In this document: positions 17,766 to 26,824 of the stretch, piece by piece | Layout of the letters: every line of letters starts with the position of its first letter | Numbering within the stretch: position 1 is the stretch's first letter | Assembly (NCBI GenBank): GCA_947458835.1 | Contig: CANHBC010000010.1 | Span: 1 to 37,947, forward strand | Direction of reading: 5' to 3' | Source: Betaproteobacteria bacterium | GTDB taxonomy: Bacteria > Pseudomonadota > Gammaproteobacteria > Burkholderiales > CAIKXV01 | DNA: 37,947 bases | The notes under the pieces: generated by a model | Databases searched by the model: none | Told to the model about the DNA's origin: nothing | Seen by the model: only the letters and a program-made list of their open reading frames with translations | Program-made: the position numbers and the translations under genes

Positions 17766-18764
17766 TCAGGGCAGGGGCGCTTCTACGGGGGTACCGTCGC
17801 GAAGCGATCGCGCGACGGCTTCCACTGCTGCAATGGTACCGAGCAATTCGGTCGGGGGGATCGGCCAGTCCGCGGGTTGCGCGCGCGCGGCGACCGCGGC
17901 AGCGAACGCTTCCATCTGCAGGCGCAGGCCGTCCGACGGGGGTAGTTGCATGCGCTGCGGCGGCTGGCCACTCAGCCGAAGGACCACTTCGCGGTCGCCG
18001 ATGGCTTCCACTGAACCGTCGCGGCCGAACACGTGCAGGCGCCAGAACAGCGGGGTGGGACGCACGCCGCAGAGCACGGCCGACACTGGACGCCGGAAGC
18101 GGTAGACCATCGTCAGCGCGTCCAGCGCCTCGTCGGGCGGGGGCTGCGAGACGGTGGTGGCGCTCACCTGGGCGACCGGGCCGAACAGCCGCACCATCGC
18201 GTCGAGCACGTGTATGCCGGTGGCGGTCAGGCTGGCGGCCGGGGCCTCTTCCGGCCGCTCGCGCCAGCTGGTGAAGAAGTTCTTCTGGTTCTCGTTGCTG
18301 AAATGCCCTTCGGCATGCAGGACCGGGCCGAGCACGCCGCTGGCGACCACCTTCCCCAGCTCGTGCATCGAGGGCCAGTACCGCTTGTCCTGCCCGACCG
18401 TGAGCACGACCCCGGCCTCGGTGCAGGCGCGCACTGCCGACCGTGCGTCCTCCAGCGTCAGCGCCAGCGGCTTCTCGCTCAGCACCGACTTGCCCGCGGC
18501 CGCGCAGGCGCGTACCTGTCCGGCATGCTGCGAGTTGGGCGTGGCAAGCACGACCGCGTCGATCGACGGGTCGGCCAGGACCGCCTCGAAGTCGGTGCCC
18601 AGTTCGACGCCGTGATCGTGGGCGAAGTCGGCCGACTTCGCGGGCGTCTGCACCACGGCCCGTACGAAACGAAGGTGCGGGCTGGGCGCCGCGCCGCTGC
18701 CCTGCACCGACCGGACGTGGTTGCGTCCCCAGCGGCCCAGGCCGATCACCGCGGCGCGGATCAT
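17766..18764 (-). CDS. Gfo/Idh/MocA family NAD(P)-dependent oxidoreductase
   Basis: MIRAAVIGLGRWGRNHVRSV, DAVVLATPNSQHAGQVRACAAAGKSVLSEKPLALTLEDARSAV (EKP motif). Confidence 0.93.
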   Translation of the reverse strand: MIRAAVIGLGRWGRNHVRSVQGSGAAPSPHLRFVRAVVQTPAKSADFAHDHGVELGTDFEAVLADPSIDAVVLATPNSQHAGQVRACAAAGKSVLSEKPLALTLEDARSAVRACTEAGVVLTVGQDKRYWPSMHELGKVVASGVLGPVLHAEGHFSNENQKNFFTSWRERPEEAPAASLTATGIHVLDAMVRLFGPVAQVSATTVSQPPPDEALDALTMVYRFRRPVSAVLCGVRPTPLFWRLHVFGRDGSVEAIGDREVVLRLSGQPPQRMQLPPSDGLRLQMEAFAAAVAARAQPADWPIPPTELLGTIAAVEAVARSLRDGTPVEAPLP

Positions 18765-18797
18765 CGTTGCGTCCGTTCCCGGGCCGGCGCGCCTCGC

Positions 18798-19682
18798 CTA
18801 GTGCCCTGTCTTCGCCGCGTCGGCGTGTTCCTCGCCGAACTGCTCTTCGATCGCACGCCAGCGGTCGATGCCGACCACCTTCAGGTAGTCGTCGAAGTTG
18901 GCACCGGTGCCGACGAGCTTCAGCTCGTCGCTGCGCAGGTCGGCCAGTGCCAGCTGCATGGTCTTCACCACGCGCAGCAGCAGGGTGATGCCGTAGAGCG
19001 CGATGCCGTAGCCCATCTCGCCCAGCACCGACGGCTTGACGATCGGCGAGAGCCCGCCTTCGAGCATGTTCGCCACGTGCACGGTGTCGATCTCGCGAAC
19101 GGCCCGGGCCATCTCCTCTTCGTCGAGCATCGACTCGATGAACACGCCGTCGGCGCCGGCGCGCACGTAGCGCTCGGCGCGGCGCAGTGCCTCGTCCAGC
19201 CCGTGGATCGCGCGCGCGTCGGTGCGTGCCACGATGAAGGTCTCGGGGTCCATGCGGTTCGCGCTCATCGCGCGCAACTTCGCCTCCATCTCCTCGGTGG
19301 GCACCACGCGCTTGCCTGCCATGTGCCCGCACCGCTTGGGCGCGACCTGGTCCTCGATGAACAGCGCGGAGATGCCCATCCGCTCGTAGCTGTGGAGCAG
19401 GTGAACGCAGTTCTTCACGTCGCCGTAGCCGTTGTCGGCATCGACCAGCACCGGCAGGTCGCAGGCGTTGACCATGTCGCGGAACGCCGCGCCGAACTCG
19501 CCCAGCTGGCACAGCCCGATGTCGGGTAACCCGTGCCGGGCGCCGGCGGTCTGGAATCCGCCGATGAAGAAGCCCTTGAAGCCGGCCTGCTTGATCAGCA
19601 GTGCGGACAGCGCGTCATGCGCCCCCGGCAGCACGAGGGGTTTCTCTTCATTCAGCAGGCTGCGGATGGTCTTCCTGGCCAC
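18798..19682 (-). CDS. Isocitrate lyase/PEP mutase family protein (oxaloacetate decarboxylase or methylisocitrate-lyase-like)
   Basis: LLNEEKPLVLPGAHDALSALLIKQAGFKGFFIGG, LPVLVDADNGYGDVKN, ALFIEDQVAPKRCGHMAGKRVVP, FIVARTDARAIHGLDEAL. Confidence 0.93.
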   Translation of the reverse strand: MARKTIRSLLNEEKPLVLPGAHDALSALLIKQAGFKGFFIGGFQTAGARHGLPDIGLCQLGEFGAAFRDMVNACDLPVLVDADNGYGDVKNCVHLLHSYERMGISALFIEDQVAPKRCGHMAGKRVVPTEEMEAKLRAMSANRMDPETFIVARTDARAIHGLDEALRRAERYVRAGADGVFIESMLDEEEMARAVREIDTVHVANMLEGGLSPIVKPSVLGEMGYGIALYGITLLLRVVKTMQLALADLRSDELKLVGTGANFDDYLKVVGIDRWRAIEEQFGEEHADAAKTGH

Positions 19683-19731
19683 GGTCTTTCCTTCGATCGG
19701 TTGCGACTGGGGGAGGCTGTGTGTGCGCGGC

Positions 19732-20724
19732 TCATTCGCCCTTGATGCCGGCGTCGCGGATCACCCGCCCGTAACGCACCGCCTCGCTGCGGATGAACTC
19801 GGCAAACTGCTCCGGCGTGCTGGTGCGCGATTCGATGCCCGAGGCCGCGAGCTTCTCGCGCAGGTCGGGCGAGGCGAGCGCCTTGACCACCTCGGTGTTG
19901 AGCCGCCCGATGAGCTCGCGCGAGGTGCCCGACGGGGACAGCACGCCGTACCAGATAGGCACTTCGAACCCGGCGACGCCCGATTCCGCCGCGGTGGGCA
20001 CGTTCGGCAGGTTCGGTACCCGCTTCTCGGACAGCACCGCGATCGCCTTCACCTTGCCCGCGGCGACCTGCGGCGCGGCGACGGCTGCCGCCATGATCAG
20101 CATGTCTGTCTCGCCGGACATCATCCCGACCAGCGCCTGGCCCGACCCCTTGTAGGGCACGTGCACGGTACGGATCTTCATCAGGCTGTTGAGCAGTTCG
20201 GCCGCCAGGTGGCCGGTGGTGCCGACTCCGCCCGAGCTGTAATTCAACCGGCCGGGGTTGGCGCGGGCGATCTTCACCAGATCGCCGAGGGTCTTCGCCG
20301 GCACCGACGGGTGGGTGATCAGGATGTTCTGGATCACCGCCACCAGCGAGATCGGCGCGAGGTCCTTCATCGGATCGTAGTTCAGCTTGGCATACAGCGA
20401 CGGGCTGATCGAGATCAGCGGCGAGGACAGCACCATGGTGTAGCCGTCGGGTGCCGCCTTCGATGCGATCTCCAAGCCGAGGTTGCCGCCGGCGCCTGGC
20501 CGGTTGTCGACCGTGACCGGCTGGCCGACCTGTTCCGAGAGCTTGGCCGCAACGCTGCGCCCGAGCAGGTCGGTCGGGCCGCCGGGCGGGAACGGCAGGA
20601 TCATGCGCATCGGCTTGACCGGGAACGGCTGAGCCTGCGCCATTGCGGCGCTCGAGGCCAGCACTGCCGCGGCCAGGGCAACGAGCTTGACGCCGCAGTG
20701 GCGCGCGGACGGATCGTGCGTCAT
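19732..20724 (-). CDS. Bug/TctC family substrate-binding protein
   Basis: Start set at MTHDPSARHCGVKLVALAAAVLASSAAMAQAQPFPVKPMRMILPFPPGGPTDLLGRSVAAKL. Contains YSSGGVGTTGHLAAELLNS and HVPYKGSGQALVGMMSGE. Confidence 0.94.
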   Translation of the reverse strand: MTHDPSARHCGVKLVALAAAVLASSAAMAQAQPFPVKPMRMILPFPPGGPTDLLGRSVAAKLSEQVGQPVTVDNRPGAGGNLGLEIASKAAPDGYTMVLSSPLISISPSLYAKLNYDPMKDLAPISLVAVIQNILITHPSVPAKTLGDLVKIARANPGRLNYSSGGVGTTGHLAAELLNSLMKIRTVHVPYKGSGQALVGMMSGETDMLIMAAAVAAPQVAAGKVKAIAVLSEKRVPNLPNVPTAAESGVAGFEVPIWYGVLSPSGTSRELIGRLNTEVVKALASPDLREKLAASGIESRTSTPEQFAEFIRSEAVRYGRVIRDAGIKGE

Positions 20725-20771
20725 CGTGTTTTTCCTCCGTTGGGCGTCCATCGCCTGGCGCCGTGGTTGCA

Positions 20772-20793
20772 CCGCCCCGCGGCAGCGGGGCGG
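20772..20793. other. Perfect intergenic hairpin between rlmJ and the Bug gene
   Basis: CCGCCCCGC-ggca-GCGGGGCGG, 9-bp perfect stem with 4-nt loop. Could be a transcriptional or leader element; no U-tract. Confidence 0.4.
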
Positions 20794-20947
20794 CACCCGG
20801 GCGGCCGGCGCCCGCGCTTGTGTCGCGCGGGTCGTCTTCACGGCCCCTCCGTGTCTGCCAGCAAGCTTATCAGCATGCGCGCAGGAGCCGCAAACCGCGC
20901 ATTGCATCGCACTGGCTGCGCGCCGTGCGCGCCCGGCCCGGGCTGCT

Positions 20948-21790
20948 TCAGGCGATCGTGTGCTGGAGGCGGTAGCTGGCGGTGGCGTCCTGCCCGAGCA
21001 GCCGTACCAGCGTCGGTAGCGCCTCCTGGAGCGTGTCTGGCAGCGTCCAGGGGGCGTTGAACACGAACAGCCCGCTGCCTTCCATGCCGATGCCGTCGGC
21101 TGCCGGTGCCTTTACCCGCAGTTCGACCTGCAGCCAGTCGTGTTCGCGCAGCGCGGCCAGCGCCTCGGGCAGGCGTTGCGCCTCGCGCCGGGCCAGCAGC
21201 GGATACCAGACCATGTACACCCCGGTGGCGAAGCGGCGCAGCGCATCGCCGACCGCATCGACTACCTGGCGGTAGTCGCCCCGGTCCTCGTAGGACGGAT
21301 CGACCAGCACGAGCGCCCGCCGCGGCTGCGGCGGCAGCAGGCCCTTCAACCCGGCGAAGCCGTCGGTGGCCAGTACCCGCACGCGCCGCTCATCTGCATA
21401 CTGCTTCTGCAGCTGCCGGCTGTCGGTGGAATGCAGGTCGAACAGGTGCAGCCGGTCGGAGGGCCGCAGCAGCTGCAGGGCGAGCTGCGGCGAGCCGGGG
21501 TAGCGCAGCAGCCGCCCTGCGCGGTTCACCTGCCTGACCTGCTCGACATAGGCCTGAACCGATGCGGGCAGGTCGGGCTGCTCCCATAGCCGTCCGATGC
21601 CGTCGCGGAACTCCGCCGTCTTCAGGGCGACCGGCGTGTCGAGCGCGTACAGCCCCGCGCCGGCATGGGTGTCGACGTACCAGAACGGCTTGTCCTTCTG
21701 CTTCAGGTAGCCGATCAGTTCGACCAGCAACAGGTGCTTCAGGACGTCGGCGTGGTTGCCGGCGTGGAAGGCGTGGCGGTAGCTGAGCAA
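20948..21790 (-). CDS. rlmJ: 23S rRNA (adenine(2030)-N(6))-methyltransferase
   Basis: MLSYRHAFHAGNHADVLKHLLLVELIGYLKQKDKPFWYVDTHAGAGLY is the hallmark N-terminus; ALVLVDPSYEDRGDY is the catalytic DPSY-type motif. Confidence 0.95.
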   Translation of the reverse strand: MLSYRHAFHAGNHADVLKHLLLVELIGYLKQKDKPFWYVDTHAGAGLYALDTPVALKTAEFRDGIGRLWEQPDLPASVQAYVEQVRQVNRAGRLLRYPGSPQLALQLLRPSDRLHLFDLHSTDSRQLQKQYADERRVRVLATDGFAGLKGLLPPQPRRALVLVDPSYEDRGDYRQVVDAVGDALRRFATGVYMVWYPLLARREAQRLPEALAALREHDWLQVELRVKAPAADGIGMEGSGLFVFNAPWTLPDTLQEALPTLVRLLGQDATASYRLQHTIA

Positions 21791-21803
21791 CCCGGTCAGC
21801 CGC

Positions 21804-23348
21804 TCAGCCGGTCACGCCAATGTTCCACGGCACGAACTCGTGGTCGCCCAGCCCCAGCAGTTCGCTCTTGGTCTTCTCGCCCGAACAGGTGCGCAGGATA
21901 TGCTGGAAGATCTCCTCGCCCATCTGCTGCAGCGTGTGCGTGCCGTCCAGGATGCCGCCGCAGTTGATGTCCATGTCCTCGGTGAGGCGGTTGTACATCG
22001 GCGTGTTGGTGGCAAGCTTGATCGAGGGCGCCGGTTTGGCACCGAACATGGAGCCGCGGCCGGTGGTGAAGCAGATCACGTTCGCGCCGCCGGCGATCTG
22101 GCCGGTGGCAGATACCGGGTCGAAGCCGGGCGTGTCCATGAACACAAAGCCCTTCTGCGCGACCGGCTCGGCGTAGCGGTAGACCTCCATCAGCGGGCCG
22201 GTGCCACCCTTCATCGACGAGCCGAGCGATTTCTCGAAGATGTTGGCCAGCCCGCCGGACTGGTTGCCCGGGCTGACCACGCCGTTGATCTGGGTGTCGC
22301 GGCCGGGGGTGTACTCGTCCTTCCACCAGCGGATGCGGTCGATCAGCTTCTCGCCGACTTCGCGCGAGCGCGCGCGGGCGGTGAGGGTGTGCTCGACGCC
22401 GTAGATCTCGGGCGTCTCCGACAGGATCGCGGTGCCGCCGTGACGCACCAGCAGATCCATGGCCGCGCCCAGCGCCGGGTTGGCGGTGATCGATGAGAAG
22501 CCGTCGGAGCCACCGCACTGCAGTCCGACGGTGATGTGGCTCGCCGGTACGCGCGTACGCGTCACCCTGTTCGCCTCCGGCAGCATCGACTTCACCGCGG
22601 CGACGCCGGCCGCAATGGTCTTGGTGGTGCCGCCCTCGTCCTGCATCACGAAGGTGTGCAGCCGCGCGCCTGCGGTGAGCTTCTGCTCGGCGAGCAGCTT
22701 GTTCACCTGGTTGCGCTCGCAGCCCAGGCCGACGATCAGCGCGCCGGCGAGGTTGGCATGAAGTGCATAGCCGGCCATCGTCCGGCGCAGCAGGTCCATC
22801 GGCTCGCCGGTCATCTCCATGCCGCAGCCGGTGCCGTGGGCGAAGGCGACCACGCCGTCGACGTTCGGGTACTCGGCCAGCCGCTCCGGGGTGAAGTACT
22901 CGGCGATCTTGTGCGCGACGGTGGCCGAGCAGTTCACCGTGGACAGCACGCCGATGTAGTTGCGGGTGGCGACCTGGCCATTCGCACGCACGATGCCCAT
23001 GAAGGTCGCGCGCTCGGCCTCGGGGATCATCTCGACCGGCTTGTAGTCCCGGGTGTACGCGTAGTCGCGCTGGTACTCGCGGAACTCCATGTTGTGCGAG
23101 TGAACGTAGGCACCGGCCGCGATGTCGGCAGATGCGAAGCCGATGGTCACGTTGTACTTGCGGATCGGCTCGTCCTTCGCGATCGCGCGGGCGGCGATCT
23201 TGTGGCCGGCGGGTACCTGCCCACGGCTGACCAGGCCGCCATCGAGCTTCGCACCCAGTTCGATCAGCGTGCGGGCGATCAGGACGTTGTCGTCCGGATG
23301 CAGGCGGATGGTCGGCCCGGCGGCGGGGCGCTGGTTGATTTCGATCAT
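21804..23348 (-). CDS. UxaA/GarD family dehydratase (altronate/galactarate dehydratase-like)
   Basis: SAF-like N-terminus (LHPDDNVLIARTLIELGAKLDGG), HGTGCGM, LGCERNQVNKLL, GLQCGGSDGFSSITANPALG, C-terminal GLGDHEFVPWNIGVTG. Confidence 0.92.
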   Translation of the reverse strand: MIEINQRPAAGPTIRLHPDDNVLIARTLIELGAKLDGGLVSRGQVPAGHKIAARAIAKDEPIRKYNVTIGFASADIAAGAYVHSHNMEFREYQRDYAYTRDYKPVEMIPEAERATFMGIVRANGQVATRNYIGVLSTVNCSATVAHKIAEYFTPERLAEYPNVDGVVAFAHGTGCGMEMTGEPMDLLRRTMAGYALHANLAGALIVGLGCERNQVNKLLAEQKLTAGARLHTFVMQDEGGTTKTIAAGVAAVKSMLPEANRVTRTRVPASHITVGLQCGGSDGFSSITANPALGAAMDLLVRHGGTAILSETPEIYGVEHTLTARARSREVGEKLIDRIRWWKDEYTPGRDTQINGVVSPGNQSGGLANIFEKSLGSSMKGGTGPLMEVYRYAEPVAQKGFVFMDTPGFDPVSATGQIAGGANVICFTTGRGSMFGAKPAPSIKLATNTPMYNRLTEDMDINCGGILDGTHTLQQMGEEIFQHILRTCSGEKTKSELLGLGDHEFVPWNIGVTG

Positions 23349-23501
23349 GGCGGATCCTCTGGCGGGTGGCTCAGGCGGCGAGGCGCGTCAAGGCCGCGAG
23401 GCGCGCACTGAGGGGCGGGCAAGAATCTACCACGGTGGCGGGCGGGCCCTCGTGCCAGCGCAGGCGCCGACCCTGTCGATGTCCGACCGCCTCGGGGTGG
23501 C

Positions 23502-23897
23502 TCAGTCGCCGAGCAGGAGCGTGACCACCAGGGCGGCCAGCAATACCCCGGAAGCCGTCAGCCGCAGCCCCGGCGCCAGCCCCCGGAATGCGTAGTGCAG
23601 CGCGCCCATCGTGGCCGCGGCGATCGCCGGCCACGCCAGCCCGTACAGCAGCACGGCGCCGATCACGGCCGATGGCGCGTCCGGCAGCGTCGCCGCGCCC
23701 TCCGCGGCTGAACCGGCCGCTCTGGCCGCCTGTGCCGCGATCCAGGGCCAGGCGTTCCAGCAGAGCAGGCCGGAGAGCAGGAAGGCGAACACCGCCTCGA
23801 CCGCGACCGGAGGGTCGAGCAGCCGCGGCCGCTCGGGCGGGGGAGCGTCGGGCTCGTGCACGCCGTCGTTCATCGCATCTTTGCCCTCAGGTTGCAT
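23502..23897 (-). CDS. Small hypothetical membrane protein
   Basis: Hydrophobic segments AVFAFLLSGLLCWNAWPWIAAQAA and AVIGAVLLYGLAWPAIAAATMGAL. Start may be 23873 (MNDGVHEP). Directly follows, and may overlap, the ABC ATPase gene. Confidence 0.6.
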   Translation of the reverse strand: MQPEGKDAMNDGVHEPDAPPPERPRLLDPPVAVEAVFAFLLSGLLCWNAWPWIAAQAARAAGSAAEGAATLPDAPSAVIGAVLLYGLAWPAIAAATMGALHYAFRGLAPGLRLTASGVLLAALVVTLLLGD

Positions 23898-24918
23898 CGT
23901 TCAGGTGACAGGCCGACTGGCGTCCGGGCGCGACCGCCTTCAGCGCCGGCGCCTCGACCGCGCAGCGCGGCATCGCATGCGGGCAGCGTGGGTGGAAATG
24001 GCAGCCCGGGGGCGGCGCGAGCGGCGAGGGGATCTCGCCCCGGACCGGCTGGTAGCTGCGCCGGCGCTGCGCCAGCGTCGGCACTTCGGCGAGCAGCGCC
24101 CGGGTATAAGGATGGTTCGGCGCGGCGAACAGCTCGGCCGTCGGCGCCGACTCGACGATACGCCCGAGGTACATGATCAGCACCCGATCGGCGAGGTGGC
24201 GGATCACCCCGAGGTCGTGGCTGATGAACAGGTAGGTCAGGCCCAGTTCGTCGCGCAGCCGCATGAACAGGTTGAGTACCTGTGCCTGGATGGACACGTC
24301 CAGGGCGGCTACCGCCTCGTCGCAGACGAGCAGTTCCGGTCGCACGGCGAGCGCGCGCGCGATACCAATGCGGCTGCGCTGGCCACCGGAGAACTGGTGC
24401 GGCCAGCGCCGCTTCGCCGACGGGTCGAGGCCGACCTGGCGCAGGGTCGTGTCCACCAGCGCGTCCTTCTCTGCGCGCCGGATCAGCCGGTGTGCGAGCG
24501 GTGCTTCCGCGACCAGGTCGTCCACCCGCATCCGCGGGTCGAGCGAGGCGAACGCGTCCTGGAAGATCATCTGCACCTTGAGTTCGGTGGCGATCCGTTC
24601 AGCCCGGGGCATCGCGGCGACCGGACGGCCCTGCCACAGGCGCTCGCCACGGCCGGGTTCCAGAATGCCGGCGGCGATGCGCGCCAGGGTCGACTTGCCA
24701 CAGCCGGACTCGCCGGCGAGCCCGACCACCTCGCCCGTGGCGAGCGCGAGATCGACGCTGTCCACCGCATGCACGACCTGGGCATCGATGTCGGCGCCCA
24801 GACGGTTAGCGATCCGTGCGGCGAGGTCGAGCGGACGCCCGAACCGCCGTTCGATCCCGCGCAGTTCCAGCAGCGGGACGGCCTGGGCCGCTGACGAGGA
24901 CGCCGGGCCGGCACTCAT
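23887..24918 (-). CDS. Oligopeptide/dipeptide ABC transporter ATP-binding protein (DppF-like)
   Basis: GLAGESGCGKSTLARIAAG (Walker A), QFSGGQRSRIGIARALAVRPELLVCDEAVAALDVS, C-terminal CHFHPRCPHAMPRC oligopeptide ABC signature. Confidence 0.95.
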   Translation of the reverse strand: MSAGPASSSAAQAVPLLELRGIERRFGRPLDLAARIANRLGADIDAQVVHAVDSVDLALATGEVVGLAGESGCGKSTLARIAAGILEPGRGERLWQGRPVAAMPRAERIATELKVQMIFQDAFASLDPRMRVDDLVAEAPLAHRLIRRAEKDALVDTTLRQVGLDPSAKRRWPHQFSGGQRSRIGIARALAVRPELLVCDEAVAALDVSIQAQVLNLFMRLRDELGLTYLFISHDLGVIRHLADRVLIMYLGRIVESAPTAELFAAPNHPYTRALLAEVPTLAQRRRSYQPVRGEIPSPLAPPPGCHFHPRCPHAMPRCAVEAPALKAVAPGRQSACHLNDAT

Positions 24919-25919
24919 CGTGCGTCCACCGATGGCAGCGGGACCGGATCCCAGCAGCGCACCGTACGCCCGGTGGCCGGCGGCTCGTCCCCGGGCGGGT
25001 TCAGTGGTGGCATCGCTGCGCAGCGCTCGTCGCCCCGCGCGCAGCGTGCGCGGAACGCGCAGCCCGGAGGCAGCCCGACCGGGGATGGCGTGCTGCCCGG
25101 GATCTGCGCCAGCGGCCGCCCGGGCGGGTTCATCGCCGGCACCGAGTCGATCAGCCCGCGCGCATATGGATGACGTGGCGCGTCGAGCACTGCGTCCACC
25201 GTGCCGGACTCGACGATCCGGCCGGCATACATCACGCAGACCCGGTCGGCCAGGCCGGCGACCACGGACAGGTCGTGGGTGATCCAGACCAGGGCGGTGC
25301 CGGCCTCGCGCACCAGCGACTGCATCTCGTGCAGGATCTGCCCCTGGATGGTGACGTCGAGCGCGGTCGTCGGCTCGTCGGCGATGATCAGGTCGGGCCG
25401 GTTGAGCAGCGCGATGGCGATGGCGACCCGCTGGCGCATGCCCCCGGAGAGCTGGTGGGGATAGGCAAGCAGGCGCTCGTCTGGGGCGGCGATCCCGACC
25501 TGCGCCAGCGCCGCGCGCGCGCGCTCGCGTGCGCGGGCCCGGGCGACCGCCTCGTGCGCGGTGATCGCCTCGATCATCTGCGTGTCGATGCGCAGCACCG
25601 GGTTGAGCGTCATCATCGGGTCCTGGAAGATCATCGACACCCGCCGGCCGCGGATCGCGCGCCTTGCGCGCTCGTCGAGGCTGAGCAGGTCGACGCCGTC
25701 GAGCAGGACCCGGCCGGCCTCGATCCGCCCGGGCGGGTCGACCAGCCCGAGGATCGAGAAGCCGGTGACGCTCTTGCCGGAGCCGGATTCGCCGACCAGG
25801 CCGAGCACCTCGCCGCGCTCGAGGGTGAAGTCAACGCCGTCGACCGCGCGCAGCAGCCCCGCGCGGGTCGGGAACACCGTCCGCAGCCCCTCGACCCGCA
25901 GCAGCGGCGCGGCGCTCAT
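24915..25919 (-). CDS. Oligopeptide/dipeptide ABC transporter ATP-binding protein (DppD-like)
   Basis: Start set at [99 protein letters not shown] overlaps with neighbours. Confidence 0.95.
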   Translation of the reverse strand: MSAAPLLRVEGLRTVFPTRAGLLRAVDGVDFTLERGEVLGLVGESGSGKSVTGFSILGLVDPPGRIEAGRVLLDGVDLLSLDERARRAIRGRRVSMIFQDPMMTLNPVLRIDTQMIEAITAHEAVARARARERARAALAQVGIAAPDERLLAYPHQLSGGMRQRVAIAIALLNRPDLIIADEPTTALDVTIQGQILHEMQSLVREAGTALVWITHDLSVVAGLADRVCVMYAGRIVESGTVDAVLDAPRHPYARGLIDSVPAMNPPGRPLAQIPGSTPSPVGLPPGCAFRARCARGDERCAAMPPLNPPGDEPPATGRTVRCWDPVPLPSVDAR

Positions 25920-26824
25920 CGCGACAGCCTCGGGTTGAGCACGTCGCGCAGTTGGTCGCCGACCAGGTTGATCGCGACGATGGTCAGCACCAGGGCGATG
26001 CCCGGGAAGAAGCTGATCCAGTACTTGCCCGAGAGCAGCTGCGTGTAGCCGTTGGCGATCAGCAGCCCGAGCGAGGGCGAAGTGATCGGCATGCCCAGTC
26101 CCAGGAAGGACAGCGTGGCCTCCAGAGCGATCGCATGCGCGACCTGCACGGTCGCGATCACGATCAGTGGGGGCAGGCAGTTGGGCAGCAGGTGGCGCAG
26201 CACGATGCGCCAGGCGGGCAGTGCGAGGCAGCGCGCCGCCTCGATGTATTCCCGATTGCGCTCGGCCAGCGCGCTGCCACGCACGGTGCGTGCGTAGTAC
26301 GCCCACTGCACGATCACCAGGGCCAGCACGACCTTGTCGACACCCTGGCCGAGCACCGCGAGCAGGACCAGCGCGACCAGGATGGCCGGGAAGGAGAGCT
26401 GCAGGTCGACGATGCGCATCAGCAGCGCGTCGAACCGGCCGCCGAACCAGGCCGACGCGAGCCCGGTCAGCGTGCCGAAGGCCATCGCCACCAGCGTGGC
26501 CATCACGCCCACCCCGAGGCTGATGCGCAGCCCGTGCAGGATCGCGCTCAGCAGGTCGCGTCCCTGCTCGTCGGTGCCGAGCAGGAAGCGGGCGCCGGCG
26601 GCGCCGCGGGCGCCCGGCTCCAGCTTCGAGTCCATGATGTCCAGGGTCGCGAGGTCGTAGGGATCCTGCGGCGAGAGCAGCGGCGCGAACAGCGCCGCGA
26701 ACAGGATCGCGGCGAGCAGCACCGCGGCCCCCAGCGCGACGCGGCTGGCCGCGAATTCGGCGGCGAAGCGGCGCAGCGGGGAGGCCTCGACGATCGCCGG
26801 CAGTGCGGGCGGGGGCGTGCTCAT
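25916..26824 (-). CDS. Oligopeptide/dipeptide ABC transporter permease (DppC-like)
   Basis: Multiple TM segments; FLLGTDEQGRDLLSAILHGLRISLGVGV and YIEAARCLALPAWRIVLRHLLPNCLPPLIV (EAA-type loop). Confidence 0.94.
   Translation of the reverse strand: MSTPPPALPAIVEASPLRRFAAEFAASRVALGAAVLLAAILFAALFAPLLSPQDPYDLATLDIMDSKLEPGARGAAGARFLLGTDEQGRDLLSAILHGLRISLGVGVMATLVAMAFGTLTGLASAWFGGRFDALLMRIVDLQLSFPAILVALVLLAVLGQGVDKVVLALVIVQWAYYARTVRGSALAERNREYIEAARCLALPAWRIVLRHLLPNCLPPLIVIATVQVAHAIALEATLSFLGLGMPITSPSLGLLIANGYTQLLSGKYWISFFPGIALVLTIVAINLVGDQLRDVLNPRLSR

Noticed and set aside
16669-19512. 947-aa apparent fusion protein ending in the amidohydrolase
   Set aside because: The N-terminal ~600 codons are an alternative frame of the ICL-family and Gfo/Idh genes and of the palindrome. 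The real gene starts near 17688-17703.
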